Shown here piece by piece: positions 7,826 to 15,149 of a stretch of 18,853 nt of DNA. Under the pieces are notes generated by a model. That model was not told the DNA's origin, did not search any database, and saw only the letters and a program-made list of their open reading frames with translations. This DNA comes from JAKVJE01 sp047722305. Lineage in GTDB: Bacteria > Actinomycetota > Actinomycetes > Actinomycetales > Microbacteriaceae. The first letter of the stretch is position 1. Each line of letters starts with the position of its first letter. The translations under genes were made by a program, and so were the position numbers. The stretch covers positions 1 through 18,853 of the forward strand of contig JBDNYM010000048.1 in the NCBI GenBank assembly GCA_047722305.1. The letters run 5' to 3'.

Positions 7826-8977
7826 TTACTTCCGGAACCAGTCGGACACGACCGTTTCGAACCGGTTGAGCGCCGAGCCGATGGCCATGTGCATGTCCAG
7901 GTACTTGTACGTGCCCAGCCGGCCGCCGAACAGCACGTTCGACTCGCCCTCGGCGAGCTGGCGGTACCCCTCCAGCTTCTGGCGGTCGTCGGGGGTGTTG
8001 ACCGGGTAGTACGGCTCGTCGTCGGGCTTCGACGCGAAACGCGAGTACTCCTTCATGATGATCGTCTGGTCAGTCTGGTAGTCGCGCTCGGGGTGGAAGT
8101 GCTTGAACTCGTGGATGCGCGTGTACGGGATGTCCTGATCGCCGTAGTTCATCACCGAGGTGCCCTGGAAGTCGGGGGTGTCCTTGACCTCGAGGTCGAA
8201 GTCGAGCGTGCGCCACGACAAGGCGCCGAGCTGGTTGTCGAAGTACTTGTCGAGCGGGCCGGTGTAGACGATCGGCACCTTGCCCACCATGGCCGTCTTG
8301 TTGAGCGGCTGGCTCTCGTCGAAGAAGTCGGTGTTGAGCCGCACCTCGATGTTGGGGTGGGCGGCCATCTTCTCGAGCCACGGCGTGTAGCCGTCGACCG
8401 GCAGGCCCTCCCAGGTGTCTTTGAAGTAGCGGTTGTCGTAGGTGTAGCGCACCGGCAGCCGGCTGATGATCTCGGGGCTCAGCCGGGTGGGGTCGGTCTG
8501 CCACTGCTTGGCCGTGTACCCCTTGATGAACGCCTCGTAGAGCGGGCGCCCGATCAGGCTGATCGCCTTCTCCTCCAGGTTCTCCGGCGTCTTGTCGCCC
8601 AGCTCGGCCGACTGCCGCTTGACCAGGGCCCGCGCCTCCTCCGGGGTGTAGGCCGCGTGGAAGAACTGGTTGATGGTGCCCAGGTTCACCGGCAGCGGGA
8701 ACACCTCGCCATGCACGGTGGTGTAGACGCGGTGCACGTAGTCGGTGAAGTGCGTGAACTGGTTCACGTAGTCCCAGACGCGCTGATTGCTGGTGTGGAA
8801 GAGGTGGGCGCCGTACTTGTGGTACTCGATGCCGGTGGTCGGCTCGATCTCGCTGTACGCGTTGCCGCCGATGTGGTCGCGGCGGTCGATGACGGTCACC
8901 TGGATGCCGAGCTGCGTGGCCGCCCGCTCGGCGATGGTCAGGCCGAAGAAACCGGAGCCAACAATCAGAAGATCCAC
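7826..8977 (-). CDS. glf: UDP-galactopyranose mutase
   Basis: A cytoplasmic flavoenzyme that converts UDP-galactopyranose to UDP-galactofuranose, the donor for GlfT2 encoded directly downstream. The 383-residue length is normal for the family. The FAD-binding dinucleotide fold starts at once (LLIVGSGFFGLT), followed by the acidic strand end and VIDRRDHIGGNAY. Other family hallmarks are YHKYGAHLFHTSN, FPLPVNLGTINQF, KGYTAKQW, and the C-terminal LFGGRLGTYKYLDMH. The start is a GTG at 8977 with GAGG 7 nt upstream. This is the first gene of the glf-glfT2-membrane protein operon and diverges from rfbB across 114 bp. Codon usage matches glfT2. Confidence 0.97.
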   Translation of the reverse strand: MDLLIVGSGFFGLTIAERAATQLGIQVTVIDRRDHIGGNAYSEIEPTTGIEYHKYGAHLFHTSNQRVWDYVNQFTHFTDYVHRVYTTVHGEVFPLPVNLGTINQFFHAAYTPEEARALVKRQSAELGDKTPENLEEKAISLIGRPLYEAFIKGYTAKQWQTDPTRLSPEIISRLPVRYTYDNRYFKDTWEGLPVDGYTPWLEKMAAHPNIEVRLNTDFFDESQPLNKTAMVGKVPIVYTGPLDKYFDNQLGALSWRTLDFDLEVKDTPDFQGTSVMNYGDQDIPYTRIHEFKHFHPERDYQTDQTIIMKEYSRFASKPDDEPYYPVNTPDDRQKLEGYRQLAEGESNVLFGGRLGTYKYLDMHMAIGSALNRFETVVSDWFRK

Positions 8978-9015
8978 GAGAACACCTCACGCACACAGGG
9001 ATTAGGGCCAGGGGT

Positions 9016-9021
9016 AGCATA
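9016..9021 (-). promoter_or_regulatory. Candidate -10 box for the glf operon
   Basis: TATGCT on the minus strand, in the divergent glf/rfbB gap, would give a leader of about 30-35 nt carrying the GAGG ribosome site. No convincing -35 box is seen. Confidence 0.35.
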
Positions 9022-9079
9022 GCCCGCGCGGTCGCGAGTGCCCTGGTCCCAGGCCCAGGCTGGCCGCGACCCGCACACG

Positions 9080-9085
9080 TAGAGT
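9080..9085 (+). promoter_or_regulatory. -10 box of rfbB, leaderless
   Basis: TAGAGT ends 6 nt before the ATG at 9092. There is no ribosome site before that ATG. This favours 9092 over the in-frame GTG at 9086 as the start. Confidence 0.5.
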
Positions 9086-9091
9086 GTGAGC

Positions 9092-10090
9092 ATGACGCAG
9101 GTTCTCGTCACCGGGGGCGCGGGCTTCATCGGCTCCAATTTCATCCGCTTCGCCCTCGGGCGCCATCCCGACTGGCACATCACCGTCCTCGACAAGCTGA
9201 CCTACGCCGGCAACCGGGCGAACCTCACCGGCATCCCGGACGACCGGATGAACTTCGTGCAGGGCGACATCGCGGACGCCCCGCTGGTCGACCGGCTCAT
9301 GGCGCGGGCCGACCTCGTCGTCCACTTCGCCGCCGAGACCCACAACGACAACTCGCTGCGCGACCCCTCCCCCTTCGTCCAGACCAATGTCGTGGGCACC
9401 TTTACGCTGCTGGAGGCCGTCCGGAAATACGACGTGCGCTTCCATCACATCTCCACCGACGAGGTGTTCGGGGATCTGCCGTTCGACGGCCAAGAGCGGT
9501 TCACGGAGCAGACCGCGTTCAACCCGTCGAGCCCCTACTCGGCGACCAAGGCCGGCAGCGACCTCCTGGTGCGCGCCTGGGTGCGCTCATTCGGCATCCG
9601 CGCCACGATCAGCAACTGCGCCAACAACTACGGGCCGCGGCAGCACATCGAGAAGTTCATCCCGCGGCAGATCACCAACCTCCTCACCGGACGTCGCCCC
9701 AAGCTGTACGGCACCGGGCGCAACGTGCGCGACTGGATTCACGTCGACGACCACAGCGAGGCCCTGCTCGCCATCCTCGCAGGCGGACGGATCGGCGAGA
9801 CGTACCTGATCGGCGCCGACGGCGAGCACAGCAACCGCGATGTCCTCGAAGCGATCCTGCAGCTGATGGGCCGCGACCCGGATGACTACGACCTCGTCCG
9901 CGACCGGCCGGGCCACGACCGACGCTGCGCGACCGACGCCACCCGGTTGCGGCGCGAACTCGGGTGGGCGCCCCGACACGACTTCCGCTCCGGACTGCGG
10001 CAGACCATCGCCTGGTACACGGCCCACCCGGAGTGGTGGCAGGCGCAGAAGGCCCGCATCGAGGCCGCCTACGCGGACGACGGACAATAA
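9092..10090 (+). CDS. rfbB: dTDP-glucose 4,6-dehydratase
   Basis: An NAD-dependent short-chain dehydrogenase/reductase-type enzyme of 332 residues that makes dTDP-4-keto-6-deoxyglucose, the second step of dTDP-L-rhamnose and related deoxysugar synthesis. The Rossmann motif TGGAGFIGSN (7-16), LTYAGNRANL (36-45) and FAAETHNDNS (79-88) are RmlB signatures. The catalytic STDEVFGD (121-128, with the Thr-Asp-Glu triad) and the YxxxK pair (Tyr149, Lys153) are intact. RDWIHVDDHSEAL and the late RPGHDRR segment also match the family. In actinomycetes, rhamnose often links the galactan to peptidoglycan, which fits the adjacent glf and glfT2. The other rml genes are not in this window. The gene diverges from glf and sits 54 bp before an acyltransferase gene that has its own -10 box. 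Confidence 0.95.
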   Translation: MTQVLVTGGAGFIGSNFIRFALGRHPDWHITVLDKLTYAGNRANLTGIPDDRMNFVQGDIADAPLVDRLMARADLVVHFAAETHNDNSLRDPSPFVQTNVVGTFTLLEAVRKYDVRFHHISTDEVFGDLPFDGQERFTEQTAFNPSSPYSATKAGSDLLVRAWVRSFGIRATISNCANNYGPRQHIEKFIPRQITNLLTGRRPKLYGTGRNVRDWIHVDDHSEALLAILAGGRIGETYLIGADGEHSNRDVLEAILQLMGRDPDDYDLVRDRPGHDRRCATDATRLRRELGWAPRHDFRSGLRQTIAWYTAHPEWWQAQKARIEAAYADDGQ

Positions 10091-10130
10091 GCCGGACCGC
10101 ACCAGCGGAGAAGAGCTGCTCGAACCGCGA

Positions 10131-10136
10131 TAAAAT
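10131..10136 (+). promoter_or_regulatory. -10 box of the acyltransferase gene, leaderless
   Basis: TAAAAT ends 8 nt before the GTG at 10145. No ribosome site precedes the GTG. This suggests a separate, leaderless transcript for the acyltransferase in addition to any read-through from rfbB. Confidence 0.5.
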
Positions 10137-10144
10137 AGCTGGCC

Positions 10145-12286
10145 GTGCGCCCCATGACCCGGCCGAAGCCGTCCGCAACCCGGCTCCGCCCGGAGATCCA
10201 AGCCCTCCGGGCCGTCGCCGTCATGCTCGTCGTGCTGTACCACTTCTGGCCGAGTGCGCTCCAGGGCGGCTACGTCGGCGTCGACATCTTCTTCGTCATC
10301 TCGGGATTTCTCATCACCGGGCAGCTGCGCCGGATGCAGCAGCGCGCCGGCCGGGTGCGACCCCTGGCGTTCTGGGCGGGACGCATGCGGCGGCTCGTGC
10401 CCGCGGCCCTTCTGGTCGTCGCCCTCACCGCCGCCGGCATCATCGCCTGGGTGCCGCAATCCTCCTGGCCGAACTTCCTGAACCAGGGCCTGGCGGCATC
10501 CCTCTACTTCGTCAACTGGGCGCTCGCCGCCGACTCCGTCGACTACCTGCACGCCGGGTCGGTCGCCTCGCCCTTCCAGCACTACTGGTCGCTGTCGCTC
10601 GAAGAGCAGTTCTACCTGGTGTGGCCGCTGCTGTTCCTGGTCGCCGCCGGCCTCGCCTGGTGGTGGCACCGCCGGCACGCGGCATCCGCGAACCATTCAG
10701 ACACCCTGCTGATCTGGGTGCTGGGCATCGTCACCGCCGCCTCGCTGGCCTGGTCCATCATCGACACCCGCCTCGACCCCACGGTGGCCTACTTCTCCAC
10801 CTTCACCCGCGCCTGGGAGTTCGCCGTCGGCGGCCTGCTGACGTTCGTGCCCGAACTCCCGACCGACGCCTCCCGTCGCTCGCAGCAGCTGCACGCCGCC
10901 GGGCGCTGGGCCGGGCTGCTCATCATCCTCTTTACGGCCATCCGCTTCACCGCCGACCTCGCCTTCCCCTCCTACACGGCCGCGCTGCCCGTGCTCGGCG
11001 CCCTGCTGGTCATCTGGGGCGGGATGCCGCGGACGTGGTGGGCCCTCAACCCTGTGGTGCGCTTCCGCCCCGTGCAGTGGCTCGGCGACTGGTCGTACAG
11101 CCTGTACCTGTGGCACTGGCCGGTGGCCATCCTCGCCGCGTACGCCCTCGGGCGTACCCCCGGGCTCAGAGACCACCTCATCATGCTGGTCGGCTGCATC
11201 GCCCTGGCCGGGCTCACCAAGCGCTTCGTCGAAGACCCGGTGCGCCATTGGCGGCCCCTCACCCACGGCCGGGTGGTCTGGACGTACGCCGCGGGCGCCG
11301 TGGCAATGGCCCTGGTCGCCGCCGTGACGATCGTGCCCGTGAACGTCGCCCAGCGGGAGGCGAATACGGCAGCCGCGCAGATGGCCACTCGTGTTGACAA
11401 CGGAGATCCGTGTCTCGGAGCGCGAAGCCTGAGCACGTCCGGGCAGTGCGGCGATCCGTTAGCACGCCCGAAGCAATTCAGCTCCCTGTTCGCCGCCAAC
11501 GATGGTCCCGATCCGCGCTACCTTGCTTGCGGGGCCGGGATCGGTACCGCGCAACCTCGCCCATGCTTCTTTGGCAACAACGATCCAGACGATGAGACAA
11601 TCGCCCTCGTCGGCGATTCACACGCGATTCGTTATCTTCCCGTTCTGGATCCATGGGCTCAGCGAGAACATGTCCGACTGGTCGTCTACTTGAAGAACGC
11701 ATGTCCACTGATCACAGGAACGACCGTGGCACCGCGTTGGGATGACTCCGTCGGCAACCGTGCCGACTGCCGCGCTGCGAGCCGACATGTCCTTCGGGGT
11801 TTGTCCAAAACACCTGGCCTGCGCGCTGTCCTCTTCGCGAATCGCACACAGCTCTATCAGCACACGCGGCACCCTCTGCGGACTTCCGAGGTCGCCTCCT
11901 CAATTCAGGAGCTCAGCACTCGGGGCATCCAGACCGTCCTGATCCGCGACGTCCCCGAGCGCACCGATCTTGCGAACTCTGCAAACCAGACCGGTCCCGC
12001 CTGTGTGGCGGAGCACTCCAACCCGGCGGCCGATTGCAGTGCCCCGCTCAAGCGCCATGAGACGGAACCCGATCCAATGCGTGGGGCGGCCGCCATCACT
12101 TCCACCCCGCTCATCGACCTCACCAGCTCGTTCTGCGACCAGCGGCGCTGCTACAGCCTGATCGGTGGGGTGTCCGTGTACCAGGACGACAACCACGTGA
12201 CCGCCACCTACATGAAGACGCTCGCGCCGCAGCTGGAACAGCAGCTCACCGCGGCGCTTCCTGCGGCGGAGACATCCGCTGGGTGA
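10145..12286 (+). CDS. OafA/YrhL-type acyltransferase with C-terminal SGNH domain
   Basis: A membrane O-acyltransferase (acyltransferase-3 family) of 713 residues that probably acetylates or otherwise acylates a surface glycan. The N-terminal part of about 400 residues has roughly ten membrane helices and the family hallmarks LRPEIQALRAVAVMLVVLYH (the His is catalytic in the family), GGYVGVDIFFVISGFLIT, RRLVPAALLV, SLEEQFYLVWP and DWSYSLYLWHWP. An external SGNH domain follows, with the serine motif GDSH (Ser492) and the DxxH pair (Asp681, His684), as in two-domain OafA proteins. Numbering is from the GTG at 10145; ATG at 10154 is an alternative. GC content falls inside the gene: 46 of 60 bases are G+C at 10981-11040 but only 33 of 60 at 11641-11700, and it recovers near the 3' end. 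The glycan-gene context suggests a wall-polysaccharide substrate. Confidence 0.9.
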   Translation: MRPMTRPKPSATRLRPEIQALRAVAVMLVVLYHFWPSALQGGYVGVDIFFVISGFLITGQLRRMQQRAGRVRPLAFWAGRMRRLVPAALLVVALTAAGIIAWVPQSSWPNFLNQGLAASLYFVNWALAADSVDYLHAGSVASPFQHYWSLSLEEQFYLVWPLLFLVAAGLAWWWHRRHAASANHSDTLLIWVLGIVTAASLAWSIIDTRLDPTVAYFSTFTRAWEFAVGGLLTFVPELPTDASRRSQQLHAAGRWAGLLIILFTAIRFTADLAFPSYTAALPVLGALLVIWGGMPRTWWALNPVVRFRPVQWLGDWSYSLYLWHWPVAILAAYALGRTPGLRDHLIMLVGCIALAGLTKRFVEDPVRHWRPLTHGRVVWTYAAGAVAMALVAAVTIVPVNVAQREANTAAAQMATRVDNGDPCLGARSLSTSGQCGDPLARPKQFSSLFAANDGPDPRYLACGAGIGTAQPRPCFFGNNDPDDETIALVGDSHAIRYLPVLDPWAQREHVRLVVYLKNACPLITGTTVAPRWDDSVGNRADCRAASRHVLRGLSKTPGLRAVLFANRTQLYQHTRHPLRTSEVASSIQELSTRGIQTVLIRDVPERTDLANSANQTGPACVAEHSNPAADCSAPLKRHETEPDPMRGAAAITSTPLIDLTSSFCDQRRCYSLIGGVSVYQDDNHVTATYMKTLAPQLEQQLTAALPAAETSAG

Positions 12287-12377
12287 CCCCGGCCTGGACC
12301 GCCGGCACCGCGAGCGCGCCCGCACCACCGCCGCACTGACACGCCGACCGCTGAGTTCACCATCCCTAACTCGCAAT

Positions 12378-12391
12378 TTCGCATGACCGAA
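12378..12391. promoter_or_regulatory. Candidate operator dyad upstream of mntH
   Basis: TTCG-6 nt-CGAA lies immediately upstream of the -10 box, in the -35/-10 spacer. A bound repressor here would block the promoter. MntR or the Fur-family protein encoded nearby are the obvious candidates. The arms are only 4 bp. Confidence 0.3.
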
Positions 12392-12393
12392 CT

Positions 12394-12399
12394 TATAGT
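12394..12399 (+). promoter_or_regulatory. -10 box of mntH
   Basis: TATAGT is a close match to the actinobacterial -10 consensus. It would give a leader of about 20 nt containing GGAG 9 nt before the mntH ATG. Confidence 0.5.
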
Positions 12400-12423
12400 G
12401 GTCTCAGATCGGAGCGTGAGGCG

Positions 12424-13815
12424 ATGTCAGAGGTCGGAGACGTGAAAACAGGAACGCTGGCGGGATACGGGCGTAGCGGCAAACTGATCGACTACGCCAA
12501 CGGGCCCTCGCTGGAAGAGATCAACTCCACCGTCGACGTCCCTCGCAACGCCGGCTTCTGGCGCACGCTGTTCGCCTTCTCCGGCCCCGGGGCGCTGATC
12601 GCGGTCGGCTACATGGACCCCGGCAACTGGATCACCTCCATCAGCGGCGGCGCCCAGTACGGGTACCTGCTGATGTCGGTCATCCTGCTCTCCAGCCTGA
12701 TCGCCATGATGCTGCAGTACATGGCCGCCAAGCTCGGCATCGTCACCCACATGGACCTCGCCCAGGCCACCCGGGCGCACACCGGCAAGAAGCTGGGTAT
12801 CGTTCTCTGGATCACCACCGAGCTCGCCGTCATGGCCACCGATGTCGCCGAAGTGATCGGCGGCGCCATCGCCCTCGAACTGCTCTTCGGCATCCCGCTC
12901 GTGGTGGGCGTCAGCCTCACCGTGCTCGACGTCCTCCTCCTGCTGCTGCTCATGCAGATCGGCTTCCGCAAGATCGAGGCCATCGTGGTGACGCTCATCA
13001 CCGTCATCATGCTCGTGTTCCTCTACGAGGTGATCATCTCGCAGCCGAACATGGCCAGCGTGTTCGCCGGGCTCATCCCCCAGCCCCAGATCCTGCACCC
13101 CGGACAGCTCACCCTCGCCCTCGGCATCGTCGGCGCCACCGTCATGCCCCACAACCTCTACCTGCACTCCTCGATTGCCCAGACCCGCAACATCGGTCGC
13201 GACGAGGACTCGCTCGCGCACGCGGTGAAATTCTCCACCTGGGACTCCAACGTGCAGTTGTCCGGCGCCTTCATCATCAACTGCCTGCTGCTCATCCTCG
13301 GCGCGGCCATGTTCTTCGGCCACGGCCAGCACCTCGACACCTTCGGCGCCCTCTACCACGCGCTCGGCGACAATCAACTCGCCGGTGCCGTCGCCAGCCC
13401 GATCCTCTCCACCCTGTTCGCCGTCGCCCTGCTCGCCTCCGGGCAGAACTCCACCATCACGGGCACCCTCACCGGTCAGATCGTGATGGAGGGCTTCATC
13501 CACATGCGCATCCCCATGTGGCTGCGCCGCGTCGTCACCCGCGTGATCTCCATCATCCCCGTGCTGATCTGCACCATCATCTTCGGCGGCCGGGAGGGCG
13601 CGCTCGACAACCTGCTCGTCTACTCGCAGGTGTTCCTCTCCATCGCGCTGCCCATCTCGATGATCCCGCTCGTGCTGTTCACCTCGTCCAGGAAGATCAT
13701 GGGCGAGCGCTTCCGCAACCCGATGTGGATGATCGTGCTCGGCTGGACGGCCACTGCTCTGCTGACCGTGCTCAATGTGCAGCTGATCTGGAGCACCGTC
13801 GCGGGGCTGTTCTAA
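12424..13815 (+). CDS. mntH: Nramp-family Mn2+/Fe2+ importer
   Basis: A proton-coupled divalent metal importer of 463 residues with about 11 membrane helices. Helix 1 carries the metal-binding DPGN motif (Asp65-Asn68), and helix 6 carries MPHN (Met241-His243); the Met in this place is the usual mark of Mn2+/Fe2+ rather than Mg2+ Nramp proteins. GQNSTITGTLTGQIVMEGF is the conserved transport signature. The N-terminal cytoplasmic tail of about 45 residues is longer than in many bacterial MntH proteins. The start at 12424 has GGAG 9 nt upstream. The gene has its own promoter with a dyad beside it and ends in a strong hairpin at 13834-13879. A Fur-family regulator, a VIT-like transporter and MntR follow within 2 kb, so import, export and control are encoded together. 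Confidence 0.96.
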   Translation: MSEVGDVKTGTLAGYGRSGKLIDYANGPSLEEINSTVDVPRNAGFWRTLFAFSGPGALIAVGYMDPGNWITSISGGAQYGYLLMSVILLSSLIAMMLQYMAAKLGIVTHMDLAQATRAHTGKKLGIVLWITTELAVMATDVAEVIGGAIALELLFGIPLVVGVSLTVLDVLLLLLLMQIGFRKIEAIVVTLITVIMLVFLYEVIISQPNMASVFAGLIPQPQILHPGQLTLALGIVGATVMPHNLYLHSSIAQTRNIGRDEDSLAHAVKFSTWDSNVQLSGAFIINCLLLILGAAMFFGHGQHLDTFGALYHALGDNQLAGAVASPILSTLFAVALLASGQNSTITGTLTGQIVMEGFIHMRIPMWLRRVVTRVISIIPVLICTIIFGGREGALDNLLVYSQVFLSIALPISMIPLVLFTSSRKIMGERFRNPMWMIVLGWTATALLTVLNVQLIWSTVAGLF

Positions 13816-13833
13816 CCGCGCACACCGACCACC

Positions 13834-13879
13834 GAGCCCAGGGCATCGACCGTCCTCCATGGACGGGTGCCCTGGGTTC
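13834..13879 (+). terminator. Hairpin terminator after mntH
   Basis: The arm GAGCCCAGGGCA (13834-13845) pairs with TGCCCTGGGTTC (13868-13879) over 12 positions including one G-T pair. An inner stem CCGTCC/GGACGG (13850-13855 with 13861-13866) closes a 5-nt loop. No long T-run follows, which is common in high-GC actinobacteria. It sits 18 bp past the mntH stop. Confidence 0.75.
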
Positions 13880-13917
13880 GGCCGTTTCCGCCCCGGCCGC
13901 TGAGCACGTCGGGCCCG

Positions 13918-13953
13918 GATGTCCTGACTTCTGCGAGGTTGCCGCCGGCTCAG
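13918..13953 (-). repeat. Left copy of an imperfect inverted repeat flanking fur-VIT-mntR
   Basis: Read on the minus strand, this holds CTGAGCCGGCGG (13953-13942), a 7-nt gap, then GCAGAAGTCAGGACATC (13934-13918). The plus strand at 15874-15923 has the same 12-mer and a 14/17 match to the second block. Each copy lies just past a stop codon (fur here, mntR on the right). Confidence 0.6.
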
Positions 13954-13964
13954 CCGAGCTCGGC
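13953..13964. repeat. Perfect 12-bp palindrome downstream of fur
   Basis: GCCGAGCTCGGC lies 18 bp past the fur stop. It could serve as a short terminator hairpin for fur. Its first nine bases recur in the inverted repeat at 16102-16114. Confidence 0.4.
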
Positions 13965-13981
13965 CCCCGGGCTGCGCCCGC

Positions 13982-14443
13982 CTACTTCTGCTGCTGCCCC
14001 GCCGCACGGCATTCTCGGCAGAGGCCGTGCAGGACGAGGTCGCCCGAGTCGACCTCGAACCCCTGGCCGGCGGCGGCGGCCACATCGGCCGCATCCACGG
14101 GCTGAATCTCCAGGTCGAAGATCTTGCCGCAGCGGCGGCACACCATGTGGGCGTGCGGGTGCTCCTGCCCGGTGTCGTAGAGCATGGGGCCGTCGGCGAG
14201 CGCCACCTTGCGCACGATGCCGAGTTCGGCGAACAGGTCGAGGGTGGCGTACACCGTCGGCAGCGAGATGCCGGGCATGGTCGCCTCGAGCTGCCGCTGC
14301 ACGTCTACCGCGCTCAGATGCTGCGGATGCGCCGTGACGATGCGGTAGATGAGCTGCCGCTGCGGAGTGTTGCGCAGCCCGCGGTCGTGCAGCAGAACGT
14401 CGAGGCCGCTCTGCGCCGGCTGCCGCCTCACCTCGGATTTCAT
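13982..14443 (-). CDS. Fur/PerR-family metalloregulator
   Basis: A DNA-binding metal-dependent repressor of 153 residues, full length for the family. A winged helix (about 12-85) contains LRNTPQRQLIYRIV and the recognition helix ISLPTVYATLDLF. The C-terminal dimer domain has two CxxC pairs (Cys102/105 and Cys142/145), the structural zinc site. HPHAH (95-99) and an Asp at 90 and 110 sit where PerR-type proteins have their regulatory His and Asp ligands. Asp rather than Glu at the position after CGKI leans toward PerR/FurA (peroxide or Mn/Fe sensing) over Fur, but this is not proof. A start at 14443 fits a -10 box TAGGGT 5 nt upstream, so the mRNA may be leaderless. It diverges from the VIT-like gene, a likely target together with itself. 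Confidence 0.92.
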   Translation of the reverse strand: MKSEVRRQPAQSGLDVLLHDRGLRNTPQRQLIYRIVTAHPQHLSAVDVQRQLEATMPGISLPTVYATLDLFAELGIVRKVALADGPMLYDTGQEHPHAHMVCRRCGKIFDLEIQPVDAADVAAAAGQGFEVDSGDLVLHGLCRECRAAGQQQK

Positions 14444-14461
14444 GAGGCTACCCTAACATTC
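14443..14461. promoter_or_regulatory. DtxR/IdeR-box-like sequence over the fur start
   Basis: By my alignment, 13 of 19 positions match the DtxR/IdeR consensus TTAGGTTAGCCTAACCTAA, including AGG and CCTAAC in register. It overlaps the fur start codon and the -10 box (TAGGGT, 14454-14449 on the minus strand). A DtxR-family protein (MntR) is encoded 700 bp away. Confidence 0.35.
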
Positions 14462-14490
14462 TGTCGCGCTTATTGCCACTTTCTCATTGC

Positions 14491-14501
14491 TGCAACTTGC
14501 A
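14491..14501. promoter_or_regulatory. Candidate operator dyad between fur and the VIT-like gene
   Basis: TGCAA-C-TTGCA is a perfect 11-bp dyad, flanked slightly off-centre by ATTG (14486-14489) and CAAT (14504-14507). It overlaps the likely -35 region of the VIT-like gene, and the Fur-family gene diverges from the same gap. Confidence 0.4.
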
Positions 14502-14518
14502 TTCAATCAGAAGTGATT

Positions 14519-14524
14519 TAGAAT
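14519..14524 (+). promoter_or_regulatory. -10 box of the VIT-like gene
   Basis: TAGAAT, with TTGCAT 16 bp upstream as a weak -35. The predicted leader is only about 12 nt and contains GAGGAG 5 nt before the ATG. Confidence 0.4.
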
Positions 14525-14542
14525 AAGAAACGAGGAGCAGCA

Positions 14543-15079
14543 ATGAGAATCGAAACCGACATCCAATCCCTGACCAGCAGCGTGGGGCGGCGATTCCGCA
14601 TCCCCCATGGCATGGACCACGACACCTTCGTGCTCCGCTACGTCCAGCCCGCGCTCGTGGGCCTCATCGACGGCACCGTCAGCACCCTGGCGCCGGTATT
14701 CGCCGCCGCCATCTTCTCCGGACCGCACGCCGCATTCATCGTCGGCCTCGCCACGGCCCTCGGCGCCGGCGTCAGCATGGGGTGGTCCGAAGCCCTCTCC
14801 GACACCGGCAAGACCACCGGACGAGGGCCGGCCGTCATCCGCGGCGCCATCACCGGCGCGGCCACCACCATCGGCGGTACCTTCCACACGCTCCCGTTCC
14901 TGATCCCGAGCATGCGTCTCTCGCTCATCGTGGCGTTCACCGTCGTCGCCGTCGAACTGGTCCTCATCGCCTGGATCCGGTACCGGTTCCTGCACGTGCC
15001 CATGAAGAACTCGCTGCTGGTCGTCACCCTGGGCGGGCTGATCGTCCTCGCCATCGGCCTGCTGCTGGGGGCCAGCTGA
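14543..15079 (+). CDS. VIT/CCC1-like Fe2+/Mn2+ transporter
   Basis: A membrane protein of 178 residues with five predicted helices, resembling the transport part of the VIT1/CCC1 family and of MbfA, which move iron or manganese out of the cytosol. The first helix has LVGLIDGTVSTLAP with an acidic residue (Asp43). The second has GAGVSMGWSEALSDTG, with a Met (79) and a Glu (83) where the family keeps metal ligands. It lacks both the cytoplasmic metal-binding insertion of eukaryotic VIT1 and the erythrin-like domain of MbfA, so it is a minimal form. The start at 14543 has GAGGAG 5 nt upstream. Its position between a Fur-family gene and mntR suggests efflux when Mn or Fe is in excess. The substrate is inferred from context. 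Confidence 0.8.
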   Translation: MRIETDIQSLTSSVGRRFRIPHGMDHDTFVLRYVQPALVGLIDGTVSTLAPVFAAAIFSGPHAAFIVGLATALGAGVSMGWSEALSDTGKTTGRGPAVIRGAITGAATTIGGTFHTLPFLIPSMRLSLIVAFTVVAVELVLIAWIRYRFLHVPMKNSLLVVTLGGLIVLAIGLLLGAS

Positions 15080-15080
15080 G

Positions 15081-15116
15081 CCGTGAGGCTGACGGCCAAT
15101 CCCCGGCCGTTCACGG
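15081..15116 (+). terminator. Hairpin after the VIT-like gene
   Basis: CCGTGA/TCACGG (15081-15086 with 15111-15116) forms the outer stem. ACGGCC/GGCCGT (15092-15097 with 15105-15110) forms the inner stem with a 7-nt loop; a 5-nt bulge lies on the 5' side. It begins one base past the stop codon and precedes the mntR promoter. Confidence 0.55.
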
Positions 15117-15136
15117 TTCCCGGATCGGGCCGGTAT

Positions 15137-15142
15137 TAGGGT
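15137..15142 (+). promoter_or_regulatory. -10 box of mntR, possibly leaderless
   Basis: TAGGGT ends 7 nt before the ATG at 15150. The same hexamer stands before fur. AGGG within it could instead act as a ribosome site 8 nt from the ATG, so leaderless transcription is not certain. Confidence 0.4.
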
Positions 15143-15149
15143 GAAATCC

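Noticed and set aside
6345..8009. 554-codon open frame on the plus strand across glfT2 and the end of glf
   Set aside because: It runs antisense to two well-recognised genes and spans their junction. Its composition is typical of a third-position GC artefact.
8130..8139. Further copy of the TCAGGACATC repeat inside glf
   Set aside because: The bases encode a conserved-looking QDIP stretch of the mutase, so the match is most simply coincidence.
12427..14094. 555-codon minus-strand frame opposite mntH
   Set aside because: It is a Glu/Asp/Gly/His-rich antisense artefact that runs through the mntH terminator and into fur. mntH is unambiguous.
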